The notes beneath the pieces are model-generated. The model was not told the DNA's origin. It saw nothing but the letters and a program-made list of their open reading frames with translations, and searched no databases. A stretch of 64,000 nucleotides of DNA, from positions 62,001 to 126,000 of the forward strand of contig JAJKFJ010020792.1 in assembly GCA_027382625.1 (NCBI GenBank), written 5' to 3'. The translations under genes and the position numbers were made by a program. Below, one piece after another: positions 49,360 to 61,030 of the stretch; position 1 is the stretch's first letter; each line of letters starts with the position of its first letter. The DNA comes from Tetmemena sp. SeJ-2015 (taxonomy: Eukaryota > Ciliophora > Spirotrichea > Sporadotrichida > Oxytrichidae).

Positions 49360-52300
49360 ATGAATAGAGATCTCCCGCCTAGCATGCCTTATCATTATAA
49401 CGGATAGCAGGTTTAACAGCAGCAACAGCAGATGGCTGCAGCTTATCCTAATCAATCAAGAATCTAGACCGCAGCGCAACCCCCTTAGTAGTAGTAGTAG
49501 TAGTAGCTTTAATAAAGCAGCAATAGCAGCAATAGTAGCAATAGTAGTAGTAGTTGCTATAAAACTAGCAAGTGCAGAATTCAAATCCTCCCTAGTCAAT
49601 TTAGAGTACATAGATTTATCGCGTACCTACTCAAGAGCAAAGCCAAATATCTTCAAACCCCTAACCCTCGGAGACAACAAATTTTCAGCAGACAGCAGAA
49701 TAATTAAAACAATAAGTTCAATAATCTTAAGTTCCCACCACCTCTACTGCCAACTCTTAAATGACTGCTTAACTGCTGAACAATGATATCGTCAAGATAC
49801 GCCTTAAATAGGAACCAAAAGCGTAGCAAAAAGCCCCAGATTAGAAGGTAAATATAACAGATTATAAGAAACTAATTTAAGAAATTTTTGAATCTAACTG
49901 CCCACTGTTCAAATATCCTACAAAACTCTGAACTAAAGATATTACATAGATACCCATAACTTCGGTCTTAAACTAGCATAATAAGCTCTGATTTTTAAAT
50001 AATATAATTCATATCCCTAAAGTACTTACTTTGAAGAAACTAATGGAAAAGCAATAAGCTTAAACTCCATAATTAAAGAAAGAGAAGGTACCCGCTGCTG
50101 CCTCTAATCAAGCTCAGTAAAGTTCTAACCTTTACCAATCTGAAACTTCTTCTCAATAGTAATAAAATAGCAGATAAGGTTAGCAATTTATTCCACAGCC
50201 AACAGTACAGACTCAATAGATCAACGCTCATCAGACTAGACAAGTTTCAGAGGCAGCAGCAGCAACTTTATTTGTTTTTAGATATCCTTTAATTTTAAAG
50301 AGCGTAGACTTGCGTAAATAATTATCAACCTTAGACAAACGCTCTCGTAAATCTAAACTAGAACTTCAAACCATAGGTAATGCAATAGTAATAGCAATGG
50401 GTTTCATTTGGAAACTAATAGTAGTAAATCTAGTTTTAAAATCAAAATATATCTTAGCCAATACAGCTTTAATATATGTTATTCTTTTAAGAGAGAAAAA
50501 AATACTTAAAAGCAATAATAAAAGGTAATTGTTCTTCATTTTTAATATTATAAAATGATAACAATGCACTGTAAAAAATAAAAAATTCTTGAACTAGAAG
50601 GGCTTCAAATTCGGTAGAAAATAATAAAAAGATTTACTTATATAAAGTCTATATATTAACAGAATTTATTTTTTTATAGATTACTGTTTTAATCTAATTA
50701 CTTAATTTTTCAAATTAATTATTTAATTCTCATTAATATTTTTACATTATTTTTTTGAGCCTTAGATTTAAGGATAAAACTTCCAGAACGTAAACCCAAT
50801 CCCTCCTTCAGTTAGATAGAACGTTGCAGAAGATCAGAGAGGCTATAACTTTTAAAGTGAGGGTATGTGGGAGTCTACTTAATCTAGCACTAATCCAATA
50901 TCTTCTCAGCAGATTAGTGGGGCACCTCTTAATAACTCATAAAACTAGATACCTCATCAAAGAGACAAAATCAAAAAGCTATAAATATCAAATTAAATTA
51001 TAAATTTCTAATCATTAAAATTTTTTTAGCACTAAAGAGATAAAATAACAAAATATTGAAATGTTCTAATTAATAAACAAATTAAAAATAAAAAGCCGAA
51101 TACTTTAAATATTTATAATAATTTTAGTAAATAAATTACCACTTTAAATTTTAAAATCAATGAATTTGAAGAAGAATTTAGAAATTATTTCTAAATGTTA
51201 TCTTGATCTGTATTACTTTAAAAGCCTTTGTCGATTTCTAAAAAGAAAAATCTGAATTTTAATCAGGACATACTTTTTTTCAAAAATATATTTGTTTTAT
51301 TTGGGTTACTTTTACTTAAAGTAAATTTAAACCAGTTAGTGGCCAGACTAGGATTAAGAATCTTTGATGAAATGATGCGAATTATTCTTCTAATCATCAT
51401 AATTAAAACTTTTCCCTGTCACTATCTTTAGTTAAAAATATTTTTCTCTAATTTTTTATTAAAGTGAATTTACAATAATATCTTCTTCATTTCGATAGAA
51501 GTTTTCTTAGAATGAATTTCTATAAATTTTTAATTGGACAAAACCCCTGTTGCTTAAAAGAGATTTGAGCAAACACAACCACTTTAGAAATAAAGCACAT
51601 CCACTCTAGAGATATAATTTAACTTTAAGCTTTTAGAATTAGGCAGTCCTAAACTCCTCCCACGATTCTACGGGCAGTGTCACCAATTTGTAGAATCAAA
51701 TTTAAGAACTTTAGAATCAACTTGAGCAGTTATTCTCTGCCCAATAGGAATTAGTGTAGTCTGCAAGTTCACTATAAAAAGAAAAATATTTTAGTATCTT
51801 TATTTTTTATCTTTTTTAACTAGACCAAATCTGCGAGCTTGCATGCGTGAGTTGTAAGGGAGATCCATCTAAGATGTACTAGTGCATTTTTTGCGCTGCG
51901 AGTGGAAAAATGCCAGATGACTATGCTTTCGAGATAAAGAAGAAGTAGGCTGATGGCTATTATTAGGAATTATATAGTAGGAATTTTAATTAAAATCGGT
52001 GATTGGTTAAAATAATAAATGGAGAGTTGCAAAATGGTGACAGTTAAAATCACAGATTCAGCCCCTGATCTGCAGCTTGTTCGATAGCTTATTAAAAATT
52101 AATATGAGTTTCTTCTTTAATATTTCCTGCACCTCTCAAAGAGGATATGTCGCGCGCATTCTTCATCATCCTCATCATCATCTTCATCTAAACTTGTGTC
52201 GCTTATAACTCTTAACTGAGCGCTCCCTGACAAAAGTTACAAGGATAAAAAGTTCTTAGAATTTTATGCTGAATCGAATGGTCTAATTATTATCTAATTT

Positions 52301-55300
52301 GGACACACTTCAACTGCCGCTGATTTATTCCATTTTTATTTAATATCTAATTTAATTCTCTTTTTTATTAAATTCTCAGCTATATTATTTTGTCAGAAGA
52401 AAGGTCATTTAACTTATAAGTATTCAGTAGAGTGTTGATAAAACAACCTAGGCCATAAGTTGTTTGATTAAAACTTTTCTTTGTTTCTAATGAGATAGAT
52501 CAATTTAAAGTAAAGAGGCACAAAGTGATAAGAGGAGGTAGATCTAGAGGCAGTCAGATTAGCAGAATTCTAATTCCAGAGAAGAGAAATCTCTTAGTTA
52601 TTTTTTTATTAAAATAAATTGCCCTACTCTATTCAATTTTATGGAATGGTCTTTCAAATTTTTCCTCATACACTTGTTTCTAAGATAAAACTTTTTGTTG
52701 TTAAATAAAAACAATGGCTATTAGATCTTGCTATTTAATCATAAATAATATAATGATTATAAATCTCGCTACTAAAGCAATCATTCTTAAAAGTAAAACC
52801 TAAGCCATTAAAGCTCAGGAGGGGTGAGAGATAAATCTCCAGTTCCCCCAATCAAAATGAACAACTCAAGGAATTAAGAATAGCATAGCTTCGAGCATTA
52901 GAACTTTAATCACTCGAATAGCATGACTCAAGATAGACCTACTAGCCAATTTTCGAACAACAATAAAAAAATTATACTTTAAAGGAAGTTAAGATTTTAG
53001 ATTCATTATCTTAAAATGACATAATCAATTGTAAATTTTAAACTTATCTATAAGATTGTATATTTTTTTCATATGCTATTTAACTTAGTGAAAATGGATT
53101 TTAACCTTTTCCTTCAACTCTACATTGATTTTTTTGCTCATTGCTCAATGAAATCTAATAAAATTTTCTTTTAAAATCCAAGCTAATCTCATTTATAATT
53201 CTTACAATTTACAACGTGATCAGGTAAAATTCGGAATAAATGTAACGAGAATCAGGAAGCTAGGAATTTTATAAGGAGCAACAATTTTAGAATTCCCCCT
53301 AATTTTAGTAGTAGAATGACCCTCAGTATATTTAAAATCAGATACCAAATCAATTCGAGCAAGCTAATTATACCAGCCAAAATCATCAACCCTAGATCAA
53401 TCATCAGAATCAATTCCAGAGACATAATGCATAGTTTTAGAACCCTAACCAATATAATGCAGCTCCCCAATAATAGAGAATCCTATTATAATTCACTCAT
53501 TTTATTATCATTCATATAATTTTTTTTTAGAGAGTTTAACACCAAGCAGCTGCTCAAATTAATAATATAAACACTCAAAATAATAATTTTTTGCCTAGCT
53601 ATACTAATTAAAGCGAGCAGAATAATAATTTCAACGACCAAAACTACTAAGGGTTCGGAAATCACTAAGAGATAATGTAAGATCATTATCATCCATCTAG
53701 TTAGCAGCCCAATTAGAGACAGAGCTTATAGTCGTTCAATCCGTAATAGCAATAATAATACAATAATAGATATTCAGCTAACTTTAATAAAAACTTTACC
53801 TTATTCTCAATTTTTTTTATTTCTTTGGAGCAATTGACTAAAACGAATAATTTGAAGAGTCTAAGAGAAGAGAGTAGGTTAAAAATGGTAAAGATTTTAC
53901 TTTAAACCTCGAAGAAGATCCATTAGGACAGCCTACTTAATAGGATGAGACTTTTCCTCCAAACAGTAGTAGATATAGAGACCTAAGTCCAATCAATTCT
54001 CGCTAAGAGCAATTTATAATATAATAAATAAGGTTATCACTAAAAATTTAGACTAATCCTAAAAGCAATTTAAATCCTAGTTTAACAAGTTCATTGCATT
54101 ATAATTAATTATGATAATTAAATCAACTTACCATATATTGCTAAGCGTATAAGAACATGATTCTTTCTCCAAGCATAAGATAATTTGGCAGTATTTCAAT
54201 TAAGCCAAATCAAGTTCATACTGTTTGGCATATGAGAATTTCTACAATCCAAAACAAAAGTTAAATTGCAAACTGAACAAAGAAGTAAACACACACAAGT
54301 CTATTCTTAAACCCTCAATTCACGGAAGATTTTAACTTAAATCCTAGTCTTGCTTTTAAATACATTCAAATTATCTTATTCTTCAATTTTGATCCTCTAG
54401 GAATCTTGTTTTTATCACCTCACTATTCATCTTATAATGCAATTATTATTTAAAATATTAAAAAGGGTCTTCAGTAATAACAGATAATTAACAAAGCCTT
54501 AAAAAAAATAATGCAAAGAGTTTTCAAAATCTTTTGATATTCAGTTGAACATTCTTGTGATAAGCTCTCAGTCAAGGTAAAATCTTTTCACAAATTCTTA
54601 TTTCGTATAGTTGTTATTGGAAATTTTTAATTCTTAAATGAAGTGTCTTCCTAGCTTAGAGAGAGAGAGAGAAATATTAAGACTAACAGCCACCCTCTTT
54701 CGTAAATAAAACTAAAAAAAGACAAATGTAAAATATAGCAGAAATCCAAATCTCCTCATATTAGATTTTTTTTAATAAAAAACCAATATTTTATATCTCA
54801 GTTTCTTTTTTGTTGGTGATTTATTGCATTTAGACTCACTTTTTCTTTTACAAATTCCTAAATAGCTCATCTAGTTTTATATAATAATTTGAAAATAAAC
54901 TTTATCTTAACTTCATGCCACATAGATGGGGGAGGAAATTTATAAATGTATCCTTAATTTTTTAGGATAAATTTTTATAACTGCTTAGATAATTAAAAAT
55001 TTCCCTTACAATAAATATTTTGCATTTACTAACGCAAATCTTGCATGAATTTAAATTTTAATTTGTAAAAACTATGCTTAAATAAAAAAGAATTTGTGGA
55101 TGAGACGATGATTTCTATGTATGACAATATAGGAGGAGACGGTAAAGACGTGCGATAACCACATTTTTAGCCACCTTAATAGCTAATTTCTAAATTAAAA
55201 TTAGTTTAGAATTCATTATTAGCCTTTTGTGGATAATCATGCCATTATGCGTCAAGGAGCAGCTGGCATAAATCAGCAGTATTAAAAACAGCAGCCAGGT

Positions 55301-58300
55301 ATGCAAAATGATATGAGGTTTGAAAATAACTACAACGGTGAATATATGCCAAAAAAGAATAATGCAGGCAACTTTAATTTTCAGAATTAAAAGAAATTTT
55401 TTTAAATTTCTAAAACTATATGGGACAAGCAGAAGAATAAACAATGAGGCAAGCTTAGTATATTCCTGATAACGAAAGACAAAACAGAGACTACAGTCCC
55501 ATACCATAAACTAAGTAAAAGTAAAATCCCTATGAATAATATGAGGACCTATTAACGAGTAAAAAGGTTTATTTTTATTTAAGAGAGTTAAATCTAACAG
55601 GTATAGAACGTCCGATATAGCTACAATAATCCGCTCATCACAAAACTATAAATATTTCTCTATAATATAAGGTTTTAAATAGAGCAATTCACGATATTTT
55701 AACATCTTAATATGTCATTTCAAATATTTATTTAAAAATAACCATTTTTATTTGAATTTCATTTCAAAAATTATAGCTATCAATAAAAATTTTCTTTCTA
55801 CTAAAATTAATCCACTTAATTTTTTATTAAAATAAATTAGCATTTCTAAGAGTCTGTGATTAGAAATTTTATTTATTTCGTGAATAGCAAAATTAGGAGT
55901 AATAAATTTTAGATGGCATGAAAAAGGAGAAAATTAATATAATGCCATATATATCATTGAATAACTAATGCTGATGATGGTTATAAAATAGATATGGATA
56001 GTATCTTTTTAGCTGTTTTGATTCACTTGGGATTTGTAATATATTAACTGTCAAATAGGCTTAAGTTTTTTTTATCTACTGCCATTTTAAAATTAATGAG
56101 TTGAAAATCACAATTAGCAATTATAGAAAATTTTTAATTTGCAACTTATGATTATTAAAAATGGCAAATAAAAGTTTATTGAATTATTTTGAATTTAGTG
56201 ATATATAGAGAGTAATTGATTAATTTTTATGATCCAAATTTTAAATATTTGAATTTTAGGCCATTTTAATTTAATTAATTACTGTTTTCCCAATTTGAAA
56301 ATTTAATATTTTATTTTTTCAAAACGAGATTTGAATGAGATATTGACTCCTTATCCCGAATTTGACAATAATGAGGATTAATATGAATAAAATATCAGAC
56401 CAAAATAAATAACTATTTAAATTTTTGAAGCCCTTGAGAAGTTGTTTACTTATAATTTTATTTAGGTAATCTTGAAAAATAAGTAAATGATCGAGAAGAA
56501 TAATAAAGAAATAAAGCGTGTGCAGGAGGAAGAAGAAAGAGAGAGATTAGAGATGGAGCGTTAGAGAAAAGAGCTCCAAGATTTAATAATTAGCTCAATT
56601 GCTTTAATATTCACTCATCTATCATTCAATATAGTTGAATTATATACACATTGATTATAATAATATAAATTTAGCTATAAAAATATATTAAAGAACACAA
56701 AGATATTCCAATATAAATTTAGAGAAAGTAATTCAAAATATATTGCTAGACATTTTTAAGCTTACTTTGTATTTAGGATTTATTTAAGAAAGCATTTATT
56801 TCTCATCTTAATTATCAGAATTCTCTATCCTATTTGGTATAATAAATTAACGCATTTTGAATAAAAGATAAAATATTTCACATTTATTCACATGTAATAT
56901 TAAGAGTAGAACAGGAGGTTAAAGGAATAGAGAAAGAGAAGAAGAAGAAAGAATGCTGGAAGAAATGGAGTAAGAGCGTAAAAAGAAAGAAGAAGCAAAA
57001 AGGGCTGCGCTAGAGAAGTTTAATAAAGAAAAAGAGGAACAGGAAAGAATTAGAAATGAGAGGTAATAAGCAAAGGAGTAAGAAAGAGCAGCAAAAGAAA
57101 GGCAAGAGAGAGATGCACAAGAGTTTGAGAGATAGAGACAAATGCAGGAAGAACTCAAAAAACATTAGGAAGTATTAAACATGAAAGCAAGGATGGAGGA
57201 AGAAAAGGCCTAGAATTAAACAACTTTAAATAAATTTAGAGATAAAGAATTAAACAGGATTATTTAAATAGATTGAGAGTGTTTCATTTTTATTTATTCC
57301 TTTGGTGGTATAAACTTTTTAGAAATTTAGAAGAGAAACATTCGTGAAGAGAGTGACGAAGATTTATATATTTCTTATTTTCATAAAATGATCGCTATTA
57401 TGTGATATAAGATGAGTTTACGATGAGGAATGACACACCTGGAGTAATATCAGATATCTCCAAGTAAGCTGATATATCAAAATTGGTCAAAGGTTAGCAA
57501 GAAACGCAGAAACCTAAGAGTATCGTTAGCAGTAGCAAATAAGTAGGAGGAGAGGTGTAAATCGATACATTCAAATAATTTAAGGTCTATATTTGTCTGA
57601 AAATAACTATATAATATACGAAAAATTATATTGAAAAATTATATTCTATTCTTTATAATAAATTATAAAGTTAAAATATAGGACCCAAGAAGTGACAAAA
57701 ATTTGGCTTAGCTGGGGTAGGGAATTCTAAGGTCTTTACTGAATGCCTTTTTTCGTTATTTTCTTTCTCCATAGAGACAATTTAGCTTCGAAATCATTTG
57801 GTGAAAAGTGCAGAGTCCTAAATTTAAAAGTAAATGTATTATAGTGTGCTCAGAATGCGTGCTAGAAGATAATCTCCACAAATCGTATCTCTAGACCCTA
57901 GATTAATAATCCCTATTCCTAAACTAAGGCCTACAAGGAGTAATGATTATGATTGCAATCGATGTCAGGGTAATACTTTTAGGTACTGATTTATCGTTCC
58001 TGTAGAGATAGTTTCAGGCAAAGCCTTTATCATTATTCAGAACTATGTATGAAAGATAATAATCCTCGTGGAGAGTCCTTGACCAAGCAGACCTAATTTA
58101 CTTTTATCCTCCACAAAGATTAACTAGCAACAACAAAGGTTTTTTCTTGCTTAGCTTTTTCTGTTAGAGTCATCATCTCAGGAAGATGACTATCGGGGGT
58201 GCAGTGTGTTCAAGTCCACTGGATTCCTTTGTTCTGATGGAGGAGAGATTTCATAGCCACTGGTGACGTTTTAGGTTGACAAACTTTCCCAGAGGTGGTT

Positions 58301-60495
58301 ATTCTAGTTACGCATATGTTTATTTATATCTGGGTTGCTCCTACTTTTATTCTCTATATTATATCTTAATATTCCTGACTTAGGAGTCAAGAAATAAGAA
58401 TTTGCTTCCCTCGCGAGACCCAATGAATGACGAGGAAATTATTGTTGACAAGACAGGCATCATCAAAAACATTTAAGCGAAACCACAAATTGAAAAACAA
58501 AGAGGCTTCGATGAGATCAATTCTTTTGAGCCTAGAAACTAAGGTGGGGTGGTGCCATAGACTCCCAAAACTACTAAAGATGTGCCGATGCATGTAGGCA
58601 TGACCTTTGGCAAGGCAGGCGGCGAGCAACAATCCTAACAAAATGCGGATCCAATCAAATCTTCTGCGGCCGCTGGATAAGAACCCTCCTCTAACTAGAG
58701 TGACAAGCAATTTGATTTCTGTCTCTTAGAGGATGAAGAACTCATAAATTTTGTTACTTTTAAGTTTCTGCTTCTTTTTTTCTAGATCCAGCAGAGAGAG
58801 AAATCTAAGTTGGATCAGATATCGTAAAGAAATTCGTTTTGCGAAACAATCTATTCTTATTTTAGATGTATCTTTCAACTATTATATTTTTAGGAATGGA
58901 AGAGAGCAGTGGCCAGAGAACACTGTGTTTGAGAAGGTGAAGAGTTTTCAGCCCAAAGAAAATGAAGTCAACTAGAAGATTGGTGCGCTTGCTGTGGGTG
59001 AGACACATGAGATAGTAGTGAGATTTAAAGTTCTCAAAGCAGGGGAGCAGCAATTCTGGTTCTAGATCAAATCAGGGAAGCAGACCATTGGTTCAAAGCT
59101 TTGCGTTGAATTTATTCTTCCTTAAATATCATAAGTTTATTTTTTAGAATTCATAGGAAGCTGAAAGCAAGTACCATCTTTTAAAGAATGCGAACTTCTA
59201 TATTCGAAATAAATAATTTAGTGCCATTTTGGTAATTTTTCCTCTTTTAGTGCTAAAATTTGAATTTAATGACACACCTGGAGGTGCTTCTCATTAGAAA
59301 AATAGCTTATATCCTGCTAAGTACACACAAAATAACCCTGTAGAAGAAAAGATGTTCTAAAAGCCATCAGCTTAAACTCAACTAAAGCGACTCTATAAAA
59401 GAAAATTTTTTTACCAAAATTAATTTGACCTTTGTCCTTTTTTGAGAAGCTAGAGGAAAGTGATGAAATAAAAATAAATAATGATGAGGAAAAAGAAGCA
59501 GCAGCTATATATGACTTTAATCCTGGATTGCAAGGATCACCAAGTTTAAAAATTTAGGAGCCAAACTAATAATAACCTCCTTACTCTAGCTTCACCCCAA
59601 AGCAAGACTTAAATGAAGCATTTTAAATTCTTCCCTCTATTATCTTATTCTATGTTGATTAAATGATAATGGTAGAAATGCGAAGATTAATTCTGGAAAT
59701 GCAGCTGCAGTTAATGGGGTCAATGAAGAAAGAGTTTAGCATACAATTGACACTAACAGAAACCATTTCGATATAGATGCGGCCATTAGCTCTCAGGCGA
59801 CTCCCCAATCCAAACCATTTTACACTTTTAAATCTCACAATTTTTTCGCTCTTTTAAACCAAGCTTGATGAACTCAATAATGTTCCAATCAAAGCCACCT
59901 ATAGATACATAAATGAATTAGAAGATTTGTTAAGCCTTCTTTCAAAGAGGGAAGAGAAGAAGAGGAAGAGGAAGAAGAGGAGAAAAAGCGAAATGAATAG
60001 CTGAATGCACAACAGCAGAAAGCAAGTACCAAATCTAAGAAGGATTAAGATTTCGCAGTTGTTGATGAAGATAATTCAGAAGATCCCCCTCACTTAATAA
60101 ATTTAGATCATTTGATCATAAAATCTACTGAAGAATTAGTATTTCATCATACTTATTTAATAATTGATTGTGAAGCCAGGTGAAATTGTGAAGAAGACCT
60201 GGGTTAAAATAATTTGAGTCTTTTACTATTATGATGAATAAATAGGGTAGTTGAAAACACTGGTAAAAAGGACTGGCCATCAGGCACTCAAATTATTTGG
60301 GCCAAGGGGAACAAGATAGAAGGTTGGAAGGATGTTCAAATTGGTAAGGTGAAGCAAGGAGAGACAAAAAATTTAGAGATTGAGGTCAAGGCTAATGTAG
60401 TACCCAAAAAGTATTAATTTTACTTCAGGTTGTAAGCAGGTAGCTTATAGTTTGGCCCTTCTCTTTTACTAGAGTTCTAAGTAAGCAATAAATGA
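49360..60495 (+). CDS. Second PB1/FW protein, with two FW domains, highly split germline gene
   Basis: The start is MNRDLPPSMPYHYNGQQ, leading into Gln-rich sequence written with tandem TAG codons. A PB1-like segment (NDIVKIRLKQEP...VNITDYKKLIQEIFESN) lies at about 49,780-49,915. Downstream islands: a coiled coil (about 51,680); a Cys cluster at 51,845-52,435 (ACVSCKGDPSKMYQCIFC, then LFCQKKGHLTYKYSVEC); long Gln/Asn-rich tracts (52,850-54,050, 55,240-55,560); a Glu/Lys/Arg single-helix region (56,480-57,240); and linkers (57,410-57,590, 58,385-58,740). The first FW domain is at 58,800-59,130 (GSDIVKKFVLRNNGREQWPE) and the second at 60,170-60,490 (KTWVVENTGKKDWPSGTQI), with TGA at 60493-60495. 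Related in architecture to the gene at 31,590. Islands are collinear but separated by inserts up to about 1.2 kb. Likely an autophagy-receptor-like scaffold (inference). Confidence 0.75.
51969..52383. other. IES, 415 nt, pointer ATTAT, consisting of a MITE
   Basis: ATTAT lies at 51969-51973 and 52384-52388. Excision joins KKKQADGYYQEL to FCQKKGHLTYKYSVEC in frame, completing a Cys/His cluster. The excised segment is essentially all of MITE copy B. Confidence 0.75.
51973..52384 (+). mobile_element. MITE-like repeat, copy B (full length)
   Basis: About 412 bp with imperfect terminal inverted repeats: left TATAGTAGGAATTTTAAT, right (reverse complement) TATAGCTGAGAATTTAAT. Flanked by TA-rich sequence. 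Three other copies lie in this window. No transposase seen; on the reverse strand a short acidic stretch (SDTSLDEDDDEDDEECARHI) is partly conserved. Confidence 0.88.
54070..55220. other. Large AT-rich insert within the second PB1/FW gene
   Basis: No coding frame between the islands ending at about 54,050 and starting at about 55,240. It probably contains one or more large IESs. A short GA repeat lies near 54,659. Confidence 0.5.
57590..58384. other. Unresolved block inside the second PB1/FW gene, GC-richer part
   Basis: 57,780-57,990 has competing coding-like frames (KCIIVCSECVLEDNLHKSYL, or NDYDCNRCQGNTFRY), perhaps the counterpart of the ZZ finger. 58,150-58,330 is GC-richer than its surroundings and open on both strands. 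I could not choose a reading. Confidence 0.35.
58848..58894. other. IES, 47 nt, pointer AAT
   Basis: AAT lies at 58848-58850 and 58895-58897. Removal joins VKKFVLRNN to GREQWPENTVFEK, completing the FW-domain signature. Confidence 0.8.
60201..60244. other. IES, 44 nt, pointer GGGT
   Basis: GGGT lies at 60201-60204 and 60245-60248. Removal joins VKKTWV to VENTGKKDWPSGT, deletes a TGA and completes the second FW signature. Confidence 0.88.
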
Positions 60496-60639
60496 AGAAA
60501 TACAGGAAATATGCTTATTGTCGAGGTTTAAATAAAGTTTTAATTACACAATATTCTTCCTCCCTACACAATAATATTAAGCTCTAATATTAATGAGCTT
60601 TTTTAGAATGGTTTAAAAAATATTTTGAGTTAATTTTTA

Positions 60640-61030
60640 ATTTTATAGGTAAAAAGTTCTCTTCATAGTGGCTAGGAATTCAGGTCTCTTTAAATCCTCA
60701 ACTTATTATTCTACTGATTTGATTATTGTTCTTGTTTTCTTAGCAGTTTCCTTAAGTTATTTCAATATTGAGTTCCCAATTATTGACTTAGTCTTGAGGT
60801 CAAGTGCTCTTCACTTCTGCTTCACGTGTTTTGAATGTTTTAAATTTGAAGTTGGAACTGTTCCTATTAATTTTTGTTACGATTAGCTTCCTTAATAGCC
60901 TCACTTGCTTTTTCTATATTAGCACTTTAGCCGCTTCCCCTAGTTTTCTTTCTTGATTATTTGCTTAATCTGTGTCTGAGCTTAAGAAAAATGATGAACC
61001 TCAGATCGTAGGAAATTAGTGCTAGTTTTA
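60640..61030 (-). CDS. Minus-strand coding islands, coiled-coil, unrecognised
   Basis: On the minus strand, 60,990-60,850 reads ANIEKASEAIKEANRNKNQQ and 60,835-60,650 reads ALDLKTKSIIGNSILKQLKE, then KSVEQQVEDLKRPEFLATMK. Both use TAA/TAG as Gln and have heptad-like composition. The plus-strand frame opposite is an unusual hydrophobic run and is probably only the shadow. The islands lie just 3' of a plus-strand gene. They could be the end of another gene or an inverted MDS of a scrambled locus. Start, stop and joins are unknown. Confidence 0.45.

Noticed and set aside
58150..58260. Possible tRNA (short stem with a loop containing GTTCAAGTCC)
   Set aside because: No acceptor stem, D arm or anticodon arm could be drawn around it.
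60668..60886. Hydrophobic plus-strand open frame starting MARNSGLFKSSTYYS
   Set aside because: It lies opposite minus-strand coiled-coil coding islands; the hydrophobic composition is what the complement of such sequence would give.
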